NCBI GenBank assembly: GCA_028819295.1
Contig: JAPPMA010000070.1
Location: 69,284 to 133,283, forward strand
Reading direction: 5' to 3'
DNA from: a bacterium
GTDB lineage: Bacteria > Actinomycetota > Acidimicrobiia > Acidimicrobiales > Bin134
DNA: 64,000 nucleotides
Part shown: piece after piece, positions 26,512 through 35,372 of the stretch
How the letters are laid out: each line of letters starts with the position of its first letter
Position numbering within the stretch: position 1 is the stretch's first letter
Made by a program: the position numbers and the translations under genes
The notes under the pieces: model-generated
Told to the model about the DNA's origin: nothing
The model's input: only the letters and a program-made list of their open reading frames with translations
Databases searched by the model: none

Positions 26512-27192
26512 TCACGCGGCCGCAAACACCGCTACCTGGGTCCACTGGTCGGGGTCGGCTTCATCGGCGTCCTCATACATTGGCCGTCGCTCGTATTTCA
26601 GCCCGGTGATACGTCCCTCGGATTGGCGTTGCCCCAGCCAATCGGCAAAGGCGAACTCCTCGAAGTGAGCCGAGTTGATGCCCAGTGCGAATCGAGCGCC
26701 CGGGCTGGCCACACGCAGCAGCTCCACGATTGCCTCCGGACCGAGAATCCCATGGGTGAACGTTCCCGCGCTTACGATGCCGGCGTAGGCCCCATCGGCT
26801 AGCTCGGTTGGCCGAGTGAGGTCGGCCTCAAGGAGCTGGCGGTACAAGGGGCGGCCATCGTGAGTCTTGGCCTTGGCCTCGGACAGCATCTCCGGCGAGA
26901 GGTCGATGCCGTCGATAACCAATACGCCCAACCGGGCTAATTCAGTGCCGATGATGCCGGTTCCGCAACCCACATCAAGTACCGGCTGGACGGGCTGGTC
27001 GAAACCATCGCAGAAGACTTCGGCCACCTGCCGGGGATACACGTATCGGCTGTCGACGACGAAACCCGACTCGTACGTCTCAGCCCATTCCGCATACAGC
27101 TCTCGGTTGTCATCCGGCCCCTTAACGTCGTACGCCTTGTCGAGTCCGACCTGCTCCTTCCAATCCGCCGCCCTTCTGCTCATGGACCCCAT
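26512..27192 (-). CDS. Class I SAM-dependent methyltransferase
   Basis: This protein has 226 aa with motif I PVLDVGCGTGIIGTELAR (about 69-86) and GIDLSPEMLSEAKAK as the acidic loop region. An N-terminal ELYAEWAETYESGF block matches small Williams-Beuren-type or UbiE-like methyltransferases. The substrate is unknown. Two in-frame ATGs (27192 and 27183) are possible starts. It is divergent from a vapBC operon. Confidence 0.78.
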   Translation of the reverse strand: MGSMSRRAADWKEQVGLDKAYDVKGPDDNRELYAEWAETYESGFVVDSRYVYPRQVAEVFCDGFDQPVQPVLDVGCGTGIIGTELARLGVLVIDGIDLSPEMLSEAKAKTHDGRPLYRQLLEADLTRPTELADGAYAGIVSAGTFTHGILGPEAIVELLRVASPGARFALGINSAHFEEFAFADWLGQRQSEGRITGLKYERRPMYEDADEADPDQWTQVAVFAAA

Positions 27193-27223
27193 GGTGTCAT
27201 ACGCCGGATCGCAGATTGAGCAA

Positions 27224-27259
27224 TCATCTTGACATCTCTAGTAAGAGACATCAAGATGA
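27224..27259. promoter_or_regulatory. Extended palindromic operator/promoter of vapBC
   Basis: TCATCTTGA and TCAAGATGA are perfect outer arms, with TCTCT and AGAGA as inner arms around AGTA; only two positions per arm break the 16-bp symmetry. TTGACA (27229-27234) inside it can serve as -35, with CAAGAT (27252-27257) as -10. The vapB ATG is 4 bp past the palindrome, so the transcript may be leaderless and auto-repressed. Confidence 0.65.
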
Positions 27260-27263
27260 CTGC

Positions 27264-27557
27264 ATGCGGACAACGCTGACCCTCGACGATGATGTGGCCG
27301 ATGCGCTCAAGGAGCGGGCCCGTCTGCTGGAACTACCGTTCAAACAGGTGGTCAACGAGATTCTGCGTAGAGGACTGCGTTCCGAGAACGCGGCACCGCC
27401 TGAGCCTTTTCGTGTTCGCCCACTCAATTGCGGGTTGCAGCCCGGAATCGACCCGCTCCGTCTGAACCAGCTCGGTGACGAGCTTGAAGTGGAGGCATTC
27501 TTGCGGAAGCAGGCTCGTGTGGTGGGCGCCGAGCGCGAAGCGCCGTCGGGTACATGA
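27264..27557 (+). CDS. vapB: VapB-type antitoxin
   Basis: This 97-aa protein has an N-terminal ribbon-helix-helix (MRTTLTLDDDVADALKERAR) with a KQVVNEILRRGLR helix, typical of VapB antitoxins with an adjacent PIN toxin. The C-terminal half (GDELEVEAFLRKQARV) would bind the toxin. The ATG at 27264 is preferred over an upstream in-frame start because the palindromic operator occupies that region. It overlaps vapC by 4 bp. Confidence 0.85.
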   Translation: MRTTLTLDDDVADALKERARLLELPFKQVVNEILRRGLRSENAAPPEPFRVRPLNCGLQPGIDPLRLNQLGDELEVEAFLRKQARVVGAEREAPSGT

Positions 27558-27979
27558 TCGTCCCCGACGTCAACCTGTTGATCTACGCCTACAACGAGGA
27601 TGTGCCGTTCCACCAGCAGGCTCGCAACTGGTGGGAGGAATTGGCCAATGGGACCGAGCGAGTCGGAATTCCCTGGATGGTGGCTGCGGGATTCGTTCGA
27701 ATCGTCACGCAACACCGCACGGTGATTCGACCGGTCTCCCCGGAGTGGGCGGTCGACTTGGTTGCCGAATGGCACAGTTTGCCCCAGGTGGTGCCGCTTA
27801 ACCCCGGTTCCCAGCACCTGCCCATATTCCGCCAGCTAGTTGCGGCAACCGGCGTCGGAGGAAACCTCGTTACTGACGCTCACATCGCCGCACTCGCCAT
27901 TGAGCATCAGGCCGAGGTTCATTCCAACGATTCCGACTTCGCCAGGTTCCCCGGACTGCGTTGGCGGAACCCGCTCTAG
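27554..27979 (+). CDS. vapC: PIN-domain toxin VapC
   Basis: This 141-aa protein starts MIVPDVNLLIYAYNED (Asp5), with NLVTDAHIAALAIEH and a SNDSDFARFPGL end, the standard acidic quartet of PIN ribonucleases of the DVNLL subgroup. Start and antitoxin stop overlap as ATGA. The end of its frame lies 63 bp before an AMP-binding ligase. Confidence 0.88.
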   Translation: MIVPDVNLLIYAYNEDVPFHQQARNWWEELANGTERVGIPWMVAAGFVRIVTQHRTVIRPVSPEWAVDLVAEWHSLPQVVPLNPGSQHLPIFRQLVAATGVGGNLVTDAHIAALAIEHQAEVHSNDSDFARFPGLRWRNPL

Positions 27980-28027
27980 GGCGGCAGGTCGGCCACAAAG
28001 TCGCAGATAACCCCGCCCCTGTCCCGG

Positions 28028-28033
28028 TAGTGT
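28028..28033 (+). promoter_or_regulatory. -10 box TAGTGT of the AMP-binding ligase gene
   Basis: TAGTGT is followed by 8 nt and then ATG 28042. No ribosome-binding site is visible. Confidence 0.5.
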
Positions 28034-28041
28034 GCCCGGCG

Positions 28042-29523
28042 ATGGAGTTGGTGATCGGCTCGGTGTTCGACAACGCGGCGGTTGCGGTGCCTGCTCGCCC
28101 GGCTGCGGTTCTGGGTGAGCGGTCGTTCACCTATGGGGAGCTGAGCCGCCAGGCCAACCGGATGGGCCAGGTGCTGACTGGGCTCGGAGTAGTTCCGGGC
28201 GATCGAGTGGTCACCTGGAGCGACAACAACTTGGAGTCGGTGGCCCTTTTTGTGGCTTTGGCCCGAACAGGGGGAGTGTTTGCGCCAGCCAACGCCCGAC
28301 TGTCGCCCGAAGAGGCGGTTGAGATGGTGGGCTTGGCTCGACCCAAACTGCTGGTGGTCGATTCCGGGCACGCCGAGGCCGGACAAGCGGTAGCCGATGC
28401 GGTGGGGGTTCCTCTGGTGCGGCTGAGCGGGACCGGGCCGGGCCTCGACCTGGTGGCTGAGGCCCGGTCGGCGTCGGCTGACACACTGGTGCCGTCAGGG
28501 GTGGGGGAGCGCGATGCCCACGCGGTGTTCTTCACCAGCGGCAGTACCGGAAAGTCCAAAGGCGTGGTGCTGTCGCACCGGTGCAACTGGCTCCGCTCTC
28601 GCACTCCGGGGCTGCTTGAGCCCCGCGGTGCCACCGTTTGCACGTTCCCGATGTTCCACATGGGGGGGTGGACCATCGCCCTTCAGTCCTGGCAGGCCCG
28701 GGGGCTGGTGGTGTTCACCGACCGGGCCGAGGCCGATGTGCTGATAAACGCGGTCCAGGCCCACCAGGCCGCCTATATGAACTGCATCCCAGCGGTGTGG
28801 CGCCGGGTGCTGGATGCCGATCGGCATCAAGATCTGGCCTCCTTGCGGTTCGCAACTTCGGGAACCTCGGCCACCCCGCCCGAGTTGCTGGCCGACTTGA
28901 AGGCCGCGTTCCCCAACGCACACCGGCGGGTGTTCTACGGCTCCACCGAAGCCGGGTCGGTCACCATGCTGGACGACGCCGACATGGAGTCCCGGCCGGG
29001 AAGCTGCGGTCAGGTCCACACCGGCGCGGAGGTGCGCCTCGACCGGGGAGAGCTCCAAACCCGCTCTCCGTTCATGTTCGACGGCTACTTCGACAACCCC
29101 GAGGCCACCGCCGAGGCGTTCACCGACGACGGCTGGTTCCGCACCGGCGATCTGGCCGAGGCGGACGACGATGGCTTCTACTCCATCGTCGGGCGGGTGA
29201 AGGACGTGATCCGCACCGGCGGGGAGACGGTGTCGCCCGCCGAGGTGGAGGGCCATCTGGCTGACTTCCCCGGTGCGGCTGAAGTGGCCGTGGTGGGCAT
29301 CCCCGACGACCGCTGGGGCGAAGTGGTGTGCGCCGTGTTCGTTCTGGCTCCAGGCGCTGCCATGCCCAGCACCGATGCGGTGCAAGCCCATCTGAGCGAC
29401 CGGCTGGCCCGGTTCAAGCACCCCCGCCGGATCGAGGCCATGGATGCCATCCCCCGCACACCGGCCACCGGCCAGGTCCGCCGCCGCGACGTTCTAGAGG
29501 CAATCCTCTCAACCGGGCGCTAG
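28042..29523 (+). CDS. AMP-binding acyl-CoA synthetase
   Basis: This 493-aa ANL-superfamily ligase has the phosphate loop FFTSGSTGKSKGVVLSH (about 163-179), a VFYGSTEAGSV A5 region, WFRTGDLAEADDDGFYSIVGR with the hinge, and a C-terminal TGQVRRRDV where the catalytic Lys of the family is normally found; here the position reads Arg (TPATGQVRRR), a notable variation. The start ATG 28042 follows a TAGTGT box. The gene is convergent with a D-2-hydroxyacid dehydrogenase, with a 4-bp overlap of stops. Substrate unknown. Confidence 0.85.
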   Translation: MELVIGSVFDNAAVAVPARPAAVLGERSFTYGELSRQANRMGQVLTGLGVVPGDRVVTWSDNNLESVALFVALARTGGVFAPANARLSPEEAVEMVGLARPKLLVVDSGHAEAGQAVADAVGVPLVRLSGTGPGLDLVAEARSASADTLVPSGVGERDAHAVFFTSGSTGKSKGVVLSHRCNWLRSRTPGLLEPRGATVCTFPMFHMGGWTIALQSWQARGLVVFTDRAEADVLINAVQAHQAAYMNCIPAVWRRVLDADRHQDLASLRFATSGTSATPPELLADLKAAFPNAHRRVFYGSTEAGSVTMLDDADMESRPGSCGQVHTGAEVRLDRGELQTRSPFMFDGYFDNPEATAEAFTDDGWFRTGDLAEADDDGFYSIVGRVKDVIRTGGETVSPAEVEGHLADFPGAAEVAVVGIPDDRWGEVVCAVFVLAPGAAMPSTDAVQAHLSDRLARFKHPRRIEAMDAIPRTPATGQVRRRDVLEAILSTGR

Positions 29524-30446
29524 TAGCCCTCGTCGGGGTTGACGATTCCCTCAAGGGGCTGGCCGGACATGCGGCGTTGGAGGTTGTCGGCGAAGGGGGC
29601 CATCAGCAGGTCCCAGGAATCGGGCATGCACCAGGAGACGTGAGCGCTGAGCTGGATTTTGGGGTGGTCATACATCCAGTGGCCCTCGGGCAGGGGCTCG
29701 GGCACCACCGTGTCGAGCGAGGCTCGGGCGATGTGCCCGCGGTCGAGCGCGGCCCGCAGGGCGTCCTGGTCGATGAGGTCGCCCCGGGCGATGTTGACGA
29801 TGTGCGCTCCCGGCTTGGTGGCGGCCAGGGCATCAGCATCCAGCAGATAGCGGGTGGCCGCAGTGGCCGGCGCGGCCACCACAACGTGGTCGGCGCGGCC
29901 CAGCAGCTCGGCCAGCGAGCTGACAACCTCAATCCCATCCATCGGGGCAGGTGCCGCGGTGCGGCGAATTGCGAGCACCGTCATGTCGAAGGCCAGCGCC
30001 CGGCGGGCCACGGCGGTGCCGATGCCGCCCAGGCCGATCAACCCCAGCGTCTTGCCGTAGAGCGCGCCCAACTCTGCGGTGAACCACCGCTCGGGCGGCT
30101 TGTCGAGCCATACGCCGGGCAGGTCCTTCTCAAAGGCCAGCATCATGGCCAGGCACCACTCGGAGATGCCGATGGCCGAGGCGCCCCGAGAACAAGTCAT
30201 CACCCGGTGGCCCAGCAGGTCGAGCGGGAATCCGTCAATTCCGGTGCTGGTCACATGAACCCACTCCACGCCCCGGTCCAGCAGCCCTGCCAAGTTGGGG
30301 TAGTCCCGGGGGATGGTCAACAGTGCCTCACCGGAGGTGCCCTCGGGAATGTCGCCTTGGCGGGGCACGTAGATGAACTCCACGGTGTCGAATTGGGCGA
30401 TGATCGGGTCGAGCCGCCCGCCTTCCATGTGGTGCAGCACTCGCAC
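29520..30446 (-). CDS. D-isomer-specific 2-hydroxyacid dehydrogenase
   Basis: This 308-aa NAD-binding dehydrogenase has a GLGGIGTAVARRA dinucleotide motif (about 148-160), AHIVNIARGDLIDQDALRAAL with the substrate Arg, the PEPLPEG Glu region, and LSAHVSW with the catalytic His. Enzymes of this family reduce 2-oxoacids such as glyoxylate, hydroxypyruvate or branched oxoacids. It is monocistronic here. Specificity is open. Confidence 0.85.
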   Translation of the reverse strand: MRVLHHMEGGRLDPIIAQFDTVEFIYVPRQGDIPEGTSGEALLTIPRDYPNLAGLLDRGVEWVHVTSTGIDGFPLDLLGHRVMTCSRGASAIGISEWCLAMMLAFEKDLPGVWLDKPPERWFTAELGALYGKTLGLIGLGGIGTAVARRALAFDMTVLAIRRTAAPAPMDGIEVVSSLAELLGRADHVVVAAPATAATRYLLDADALAATKPGAHIVNIARGDLIDQDALRAALDRGHIARASLDTVVPEPLPEGHWMYDHPKIQLSAHVSWCMPDSWDLLMAPFADNLQRRMSGQPLEGIVNPDEGY

Positions 30447-30481
30447 ACCGTGCAGCCTATGGACTGTCAGGCGGGACCGCG

Positions 30482-30487
30482 TAAGGT
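30482..30487 (+). promoter_or_regulatory. -10 box TAAGGT of the CaiB-type operon
   Basis: TAAGGT is followed by 6 nt and then the GTG start at 30494. Confidence 0.5.
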
Positions 30488-30493
30488 CGGGCC

Positions 30494-31723
30494 GTGAAGT
30501 CCGAGGCTTTGTCGCATATTCGCATCTGCGACTTCACCGGGCAGTTGGCCGGAGCGGGGGCCACCCGGTGGATGGCCGCTTTTGGCGCCGAGATCATCCG
30601 GGTTGAAGACCCGGTGCGCCTCGGCAAATGGGATGTGCTCCGAGGCACATCCCCGTTCGTGGACGAGCGCCGGGGCCACGAGTTCGGTGGGTGCTTCAAC
30701 AACCACAACGTGGAGAAGCTGGGCATCACCCTGAATCTCCGCACCGACAAGGGCAAGGAGCTCCTGGCCGAGCTGATTGCCGAGTGCGACGCGGTCACCG
30801 AGAACTTCGCCGCCGGGGTGCTGGAGCGCCTGGGCTTCGGCTACGAGCGCCTGCGGGAGATCAAGCCCGACATCTTGTATGTGTCCAACTGCGGGTTCGG
30901 CCATGCCGGCCCCTATCGCAAGTACAAGACGTGGGGGCCGATTGTGCAGGCCTGTTGCGGCCTAACGTTCACCTCTGGGCTGCCCGACATGCCCTCGGCT
31001 GGTTGGGGCTACTCCTACATGGACCACCACGGCGGCAACTTCATGGCCATGGCCATCATGGCCGGACTGATCCACCGCAGCCGCACCGGCGAGGGCCAGT
31101 GGATCGACATGTCTTGCACCGACGCCGGGGCCACCATGCTGGGCCCGGCGGTGCTGGACTACACCGTGAACGGGCGGCCGCTGCGACGCGACGGCATGCC
31201 CTACTCCAACCGGAGCCAGTTTCCCGCCATGGCCCCCCACGGCATCTACGAGGCCGATGGACACGACGCCTGGTTGGCCTTGGCCGCCCGGGATGAACGC
31301 GACTGGCAGGCCATCGCTGGGCTGATGGGCATCGACGACCGCCGGTTCGCCGACCTAGCCGGACGGCTCGCCCACGAGGACGATCTGGACGACTCGGTGC
31401 GAGCCTGGACCTCGACGCGGGATCGGTTCGAGGCCACCGCCGAGTTGCAGGCAGCGGGCGTGCCCGCGGCGGGGGTGGCCAAACCGGTGGACCGGGTGGA
31501 CAACGACCCCAACACCGAGGCCTGGGGCTTGTGGCCCACCGTCACCCACGGCGAGATGGGCCGGGTTCGGGTGGACGGCATCCCCGCTCACTTCTCCGAA
31601 ACCGACTGGGTGCTGGAGCGCGGCGGCCCCCTGCTGGGCCAGCACAATCGCCAGATCCTCGGGGGTCTGCTCGGCTATTCGGACGCCGATCTAACCGACC
31701 TGGCCGCCGAGGGGGTGATCTGA
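30494..31723 (+). CDS. CaiB/BaiF (class III) CoA-transferase, subunit 1
   Basis: This 409-aa family III CoA-transferase has the N-terminal RICDFTGQLAGAGATRWMAAFGAE and VEKLGITLNLRTDKGKELL blocks. A YMDHHGGNFMAMAIMAGL block supplies the aspartate that is catalytic in this family. These enzymes move CoA between acyl donors and acids. It starts with GTG 30494 and its stop overlaps the start of a second CaiB gene (TGATG), so a heterodimer is likely. Confidence 0.88.
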   Translation: MKSEALSHIRICDFTGQLAGAGATRWMAAFGAEIIRVEDPVRLGKWDVLRGTSPFVDERRGHEFGGCFNNHNVEKLGITLNLRTDKGKELLAELIAECDAVTENFAAGVLERLGFGYERLREIKPDILYVSNCGFGHAGPYRKYKTWGPIVQACCGLTFTSGLPDMPSAGWGYSYMDHHGGNFMAMAIMAGLIHRSRTGEGQWIDMSCTDAGATMLGPAVLDYTVNGRPLRRDGMPYSNRSQFPAMAPHGIYEADGHDAWLALAARDERDWQAIAGLMGIDDRRFADLAGRLAHEDDLDDSVRAWTSTRDRFEATAELQAAGVPAAGVAKPVDRVDNDPNTEAWGLWPTVTHGEMGRVRVDGIPAHFSETDWVLERGGPLLGQHNRQILGGLLGYSDADLTDLAAEGVI

Positions 31724-32964
31724 TGGCGGGCAACGACCTGCCCGGTGCCTTGGCCGGCATCCGAGTGGTGGAGCTGGCCGGTGAGGCATCGGCTTACGCC
31801 GGGCTGCTGTTGGCCGGAATGGGCGCCGGGGTCATTGTGGTGGAGCCTCCCGGCGGTCATCATTCCAGAGGCTTCGAGCCGTTCCTGGACGACGAGGCCG
31901 GGCCGGAGCGCAGCCTGTGGTGGTGGCACTACAACGCCTCCAAGCTGGGCGTGACCCTCGATTTGGACGACGAGGCCGACCGGGACCGGTTCCGGTCGCT
32001 GGTGGGCACCGCAGATGTAGTGCTGGAATCGGAGCGACCGGGACGATTGGCCGACCTGGGCATCGACCACGACACATTGCGGGCCGATCATCCCGAGTTG
32101 ATCTGGGTGTCGCTGACCCCGTTCGGCCGCACTGGTCCGCGGGCTCAAGAGGAGAGCATCGACCTCACCGTGCTGGCTGCCGGTGGGCCGGTGTGGAGCT
32201 GCGGCTACGACGACCACGCCATTCCGCCTCAGCGGGGCGGCGGCAACCAGGGGTACCAGACTGGCTCGGTGTTCGCGGTGCTCTCGGCTCAGACCGCGCT
32301 GTTGGCCCGAGACCGCACCGGCCAAGGCCAGTTCGTGGACGTGAGCCTGCATGCCGCGGCCAACGTGACCACCGAGTTCGCCTCGGTGCAGTGGCTGGTG
32401 GCCGGCGAAGAGGTGCAGCGCCAGACCGGGCGCCACGCCGCCGTTGAGCCCACCACCTTCACCCGGGCGCTGTCGGCGGACGGCATCGACGTGAACACCG
32501 GATTCCCGCCCCGCTCGGCTCGGGACTTCTCAGCGGTGGTGGAGTGGATGGAGAGCCTGGGATTGAAGGACCAATTCGAAGAGTTCTTCTTCCTGGAGAT
32601 GGGCACCCGGCTCGAAGAAGACCTGCACCTATCGCAGGTCGGCCAGGACCCCGAGGTGACCGCCATGTTCGGCGCCGCCCGTGAGGCTGTGCGGTTCATC
32701 GCCCAGAACATCACCGCCTACGACTTCTTCATCGGCGCCCAAGAGCGGGGTTTGGCGGTGGGAATCATCTACTCGCCCGAAGAGGTGCTGGGCGACCCTC
32801 ACTTCCAACAGCGGGGCTTTCCCGTCGAGGTGGAGCACGAGGACTTGGGCCGCAGTTTCACCTATGTGGGCGCGCCCTACATCGCCCCCAAATCCCCTTA
32901 CCGCGTCCGCCATCGGGCCCCCCACATCGGCGAGCACAACTCCATCCTCGAGGCCTTGGCTTGA
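31723..32964 (+). CDS. CaiB/BaiF (class III) CoA-transferase, subunit 2
   Basis: This 413-aa protein is homologous in layout to the preceding gene (GIRVVELAGEASAYAGLLLAG at the N-terminus, NASKLGVTLDLDDEAD, HIGEHNSILEAL at the end). At the position of the catalytic Asp the block reads GYQTGSVFAVLSAQTALL, with no aspartate. Subunit 2 may therefore be structural or regulatory and subunit 1 catalytic. Translational coupling (TGATG) supports obligatory pairing. Confidence 0.86.
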   Translation: MAGNDLPGALAGIRVVELAGEASAYAGLLLAGMGAGVIVVEPPGGHHSRGFEPFLDDEAGPERSLWWWHYNASKLGVTLDLDDEADRDRFRSLVGTADVVLESERPGRLADLGIDHDTLRADHPELIWVSLTPFGRTGPRAQEESIDLTVLAAGGPVWSCGYDDHAIPPQRGGGNQGYQTGSVFAVLSAQTALLARDRTGQGQFVDVSLHAAANVTTEFASVQWLVAGEEVQRQTGRHAAVEPTTFTRALSADGIDVNTGFPPRSARDFSAVVEWMESLGLKDQFEEFFFLEMGTRLEEDLHLSQVGQDPEVTAMFGAAREAVRFIAQNITAYDFFIGAQERGLAVGIIYSPEEVLGDPHFQQRGFPVEVEHEDLGRSFTYVGAPYIAPKSPYRVRHRAPHIGEHNSILEALA

Positions 32965-33007
32965 TTCCCTCCCGATATCAGGAAGCGGCGCGGGCCATTA
33001 TGGGGCC

Positions 33008-33808
33008 ATGCATGACGACATCATGGCGGCGTTTGACATTTCTGATCGGGTGGCCGTGGTCACCGGAGCCGCCTCGGGGATCGGCCGGGGGACGGCGGTG
33101 ACGCTGGCCAAGGCCGGGGCCTCCGTGGTGCTGGGCGATGTCGACGCCGACGGGATGGGGGAGACCGGCGGCGAGTTGGATGCGCTGGGCGCCTCGTGGT
33201 CGGCGGCGCCCACCGACGTGAGCGACAAGGCGGCGGTGGACGCCTTGGTGGCCGATGCGGTGAACCGGCACGGCCGGCTCGACATCATGGTGAACAACGC
33301 CGGGATCATCACCGACAGCCTGATTGTGGACACCACCCCCGAGCAGCTCGAGCGGGTGATGAACGTGAACATCAAGGGCGTGTATTGGGGCACCGCGGCG
33401 GCGGGTCGGGCCATGGCCGACCAGAAGTCTGGTTCGATAGTCAACCTGTCGTCGGCCGGGGCCGACATGCCCGCTCCCATGATCTCGATCTACGCGCTGA
33501 CCAAGGCGGCGGTGAAGATGATCACCCGCACTGCGGCGTTGGAGATGGCCCCCATCCGGGTGAACGCGGTGGCCCCCGGATCCATTGAGACCCCCATCTA
33601 CGACCGCCACTTTCTAAACGACGACGGCCAGGTCGACCCTCAGCGCCAGAGGAACCACTTCGACACCATCGCCCAGATGAACCCCCTGGGATTTGTTGGC
33701 GATCCCACCGACATCGCCTACGCCATCTTGTACCTGTGTTCCGACGCCGGCCGCTTCATGACCGGCCAGACCGTGCGGCCCAACGGCGGCGTGGTGATGC
33801 CGCTTTAG
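33008..33808 (+). CDS. SDR family oxidoreductase
   Basis: This 266-aa classical SDR has TGAASGIG (about 21-28), VNNAG, a catalytic Ser in NLSSAGA and YALTKAA (Tyr, Lys). Two in-frame ATGs (33008, 33023) are possible. A CATTAT element lies 6 nt before the first. It follows the CoA-transferase pair by 43 bp and may act on the same acyl-CoA series. No substrate can be read from sequence. Confidence 0.83.
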   Translation: MHDDIMAAFDISDRVAVVTGAASGIGRGTAVTLAKAGASVVLGDVDADGMGETGGELDALGASWSAAPTDVSDKAAVDALVADAVNRHGRLDIMVNNAGIITDSLIVDTTPEQLERVMNVNIKGVYWGTAAAGRAMADQKSGSIVNLSSAGADMPAPMISIYALTKAAVKMITRTAALEMAPIRVNAVAPGSIETPIYDRHFLNDDGQVDPQRQRNHFDTIAQMNPLGFVGDPTDIAYAILYLCSDAGRFMTGQTVRPNGGVVMPL

Positions 33809-33816
33809 TGAGCCCG

Positions 33817-33822
33817 TAGCCT
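33817..33822 (+). promoter_or_regulatory. -10 box TAGCCT of the TlpA-like lipoprotein gene
   Basis: TAGCCT is followed by 6 nt and then ATG 33829, without a ribosome-binding site. Confidence 0.5.
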
Positions 33823-33828
33823 GTTGTC

Positions 33829-34452
33829 ATGGATTCGAAGCGCTGTACCCGTCGAGTAGTAGCGGTCGCGGTAGCTGTCATGCTGCTGGCCGCGGCCTGC
33901 GGCGGCAACGACGACGATGCCGCTTCCGGGCCGGTCGAGGTTGCCCCGGTGCAGATCTCTGGTGATCCGCTTGGACCCATTGGGGAATCACCAGAAGCCG
34001 ATCCCGCATTCGGCCAACCGGTTCCTGGCCTCTCCGGTACTTCCATAGATGGATCGCCGTTGGCCTGGACTCCCGGCGAACGACCCGCGGCCATCGTGTT
34101 CTTGGCCCACTGGTGCCCGGCGTGCCAGGCCGAGGTTGCCGAGATGACCGACTGGCTGGCCGCGGGCAACAACCTGCCTGATGGGGTGGACCTTCTCAGC
34201 GTGGTCACATTGGTTGACTCCGACAGGGACAACTACCCGCCCAGCCAGTGGTTGGCCGACGAGGATTGGCCATTCCCTGTTCTGGTGGACAGCTCCGACA
34301 ATGAGATTGCCGCCGCCTTTGGCCAGGCGGGCACCCCGTTCTGGGTTTTTGTGTTCGGCGACGGGACGCTGGCGCTCAGGGGAAGCGGCCGAATCCCCCC
34401 CGAGGGACTGGCTCAACTCTTCAACCAACTGCTGGCTCCAGGCGACGGGTAG
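33829..34452 (+). CDS. Lipoprotein with thioredoxin/TlpA-ResA fold
   Basis: This 207-aa exported protein has a basic N-terminus, a hydrophobic core and lipobox LAAAC (Cys24), then a low-complexity linker and a thioredoxin-like domain. The redox motif is HWCPACQAE (CPAC). A cis-Pro loop is seen as GTPFWVF. TlpA/ResA relatives reduce disulfides outside the cytoplasm, for example during cytochrome c maturation. No cytochrome genes are nearby. Its own TAGCCT box suggests separate transcription. Confidence 0.82.
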   Translation: MDSKRCTRRVVAVAVAVMLLAAACGGNDDDAASGPVEVAPVQISGDPLGPIGESPEADPAFGQPVPGLSGTSIDGSPLAWTPGERPAAIVFLAHWCPACQAEVAEMTDWLAAGNNLPDGVDLLSVVTLVDSDRDNYPPSQWLADEDWPFPVLVDSSDNEIAAAFGQAGTPFWVFVFGDGTLALRGSGRIPPEGLAQLFNQLLAPGDG

Positions 34453-34463
34453 GGTTTTCGCCC

Positions 34464-35369
34464 GTGACCGGATATCTCGAAGGCAAGAACATCGTCGTCA
34501 CCGGAGCGGGCAACGGCATCGGCCGGGCCATTGCCATGGGCTGTGCCGCGGAGGGCGCCAACGTGGTGGTGGCCGACTACGGCGTGTCGTTGGACGGCTC
34601 CGACCCGTCGTCGGAAGTGGCCGCTGCGGTGGTGGCCGAGATCACTGCCGCGGGCGGCACGGCTCTGGCCTTGGCCTCCGACATCAGCACCATGGAGGGC
34701 GGAGCGGCGGCGGTGCAGGCTGCGGTGGACACCTGGGGGTCGATCGACGGCGCGGTGTGCGTGGCCGGCATCCTGCGGGAGCGGATGATCTTCAACATGA
34801 CCGAAGAAGAGTTCGATGATGTGATCCGGGTCCATCTCAAGGGCCACTTCACGGTGTACAAGCACGCCTCGGCCATCATGCGCAAGCAGGAGACCGGCGG
34901 ATCGCTGGTGGGGATCACCTCGGGGGCGTTCACCGGCTCCACTTCCCAGTGCAACTACTCGGCCGCCAAGGGGGGCATCATCTCCCTCACCAAGAGCGCG
35001 GCGCTGGCTCTGAAGCGATACGGCATCAACGCCAACTGCATCGCTCCCAGCGCCAAAACCCGCATGTCGGAGAACGTGCCGTTCGAGATCGAGGCCGGTG
35101 CCCCCGAAGATGTTGCGCCCCTGGCCGTGTACCTGCTCAGCGACGCGGCCCGCGATATCACCGCCCAGGTGTACACCGTGGTCGGCTCCCGCATTTCGGT
35201 GTGGGCCCAGTTCGGCGAGGTCCGCTCCATGTACGCCCCCGACAGCAGATGGACGCCAGAGGGCATCGAAGAGGCCTTGCCCCGAACCGTCGGCTTCGAG
35301 GAGCACCCCACCATGGCCCTGTTGGCCGCACAGGCTGCTCAGCGCCAGGCGGCCCAGGGGAACAGCTAG
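34464..35369 (+). CDS. SDR family oxidoreductase, possibly sterol-ring catabolism
   Basis: This 301-aa SDR starts at GTG 34464, 11 bp after the TlpA stop. It has TGAGNGIG (about 13-20), a catalytic Ser in GITSGAF and YSAAKGG. A C-terminal extension of about 45 residues after the core (SMYAPDSRWTPEGIEEALP) is not general among SDRs and resembles the layout of actinobacterial sterol-locus SDRs of the Rv3548c type. It precedes an ipdF-like gene, which fits that pathway. The precise step is not determined. Confidence 0.78.
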   Translation: MTGYLEGKNIVVTGAGNGIGRAIAMGCAAEGANVVVADYGVSLDGSDPSSEVAAAVVAEITAAGGTALALASDISTMEGGAAAVQAAVDTWGSIDGAVCVAGILRERMIFNMTEEEFDDVIRVHLKGHFTVYKHASAIMRKQETGGSLVGITSGAFTGSTSQCNYSAAKGGIISLTKSAALALKRYGINANCIAPSAKTRMSENVPFEIEAGAPEDVAPLAVYLLSDAARDITAQVYTVVGSRISVWAQFGEVRSMYAPDSRWTPEGIEEALPRTVGFEEHPTMALLAAQAAQRQAAQGNS

Positions 35370-35372
35370 GCG

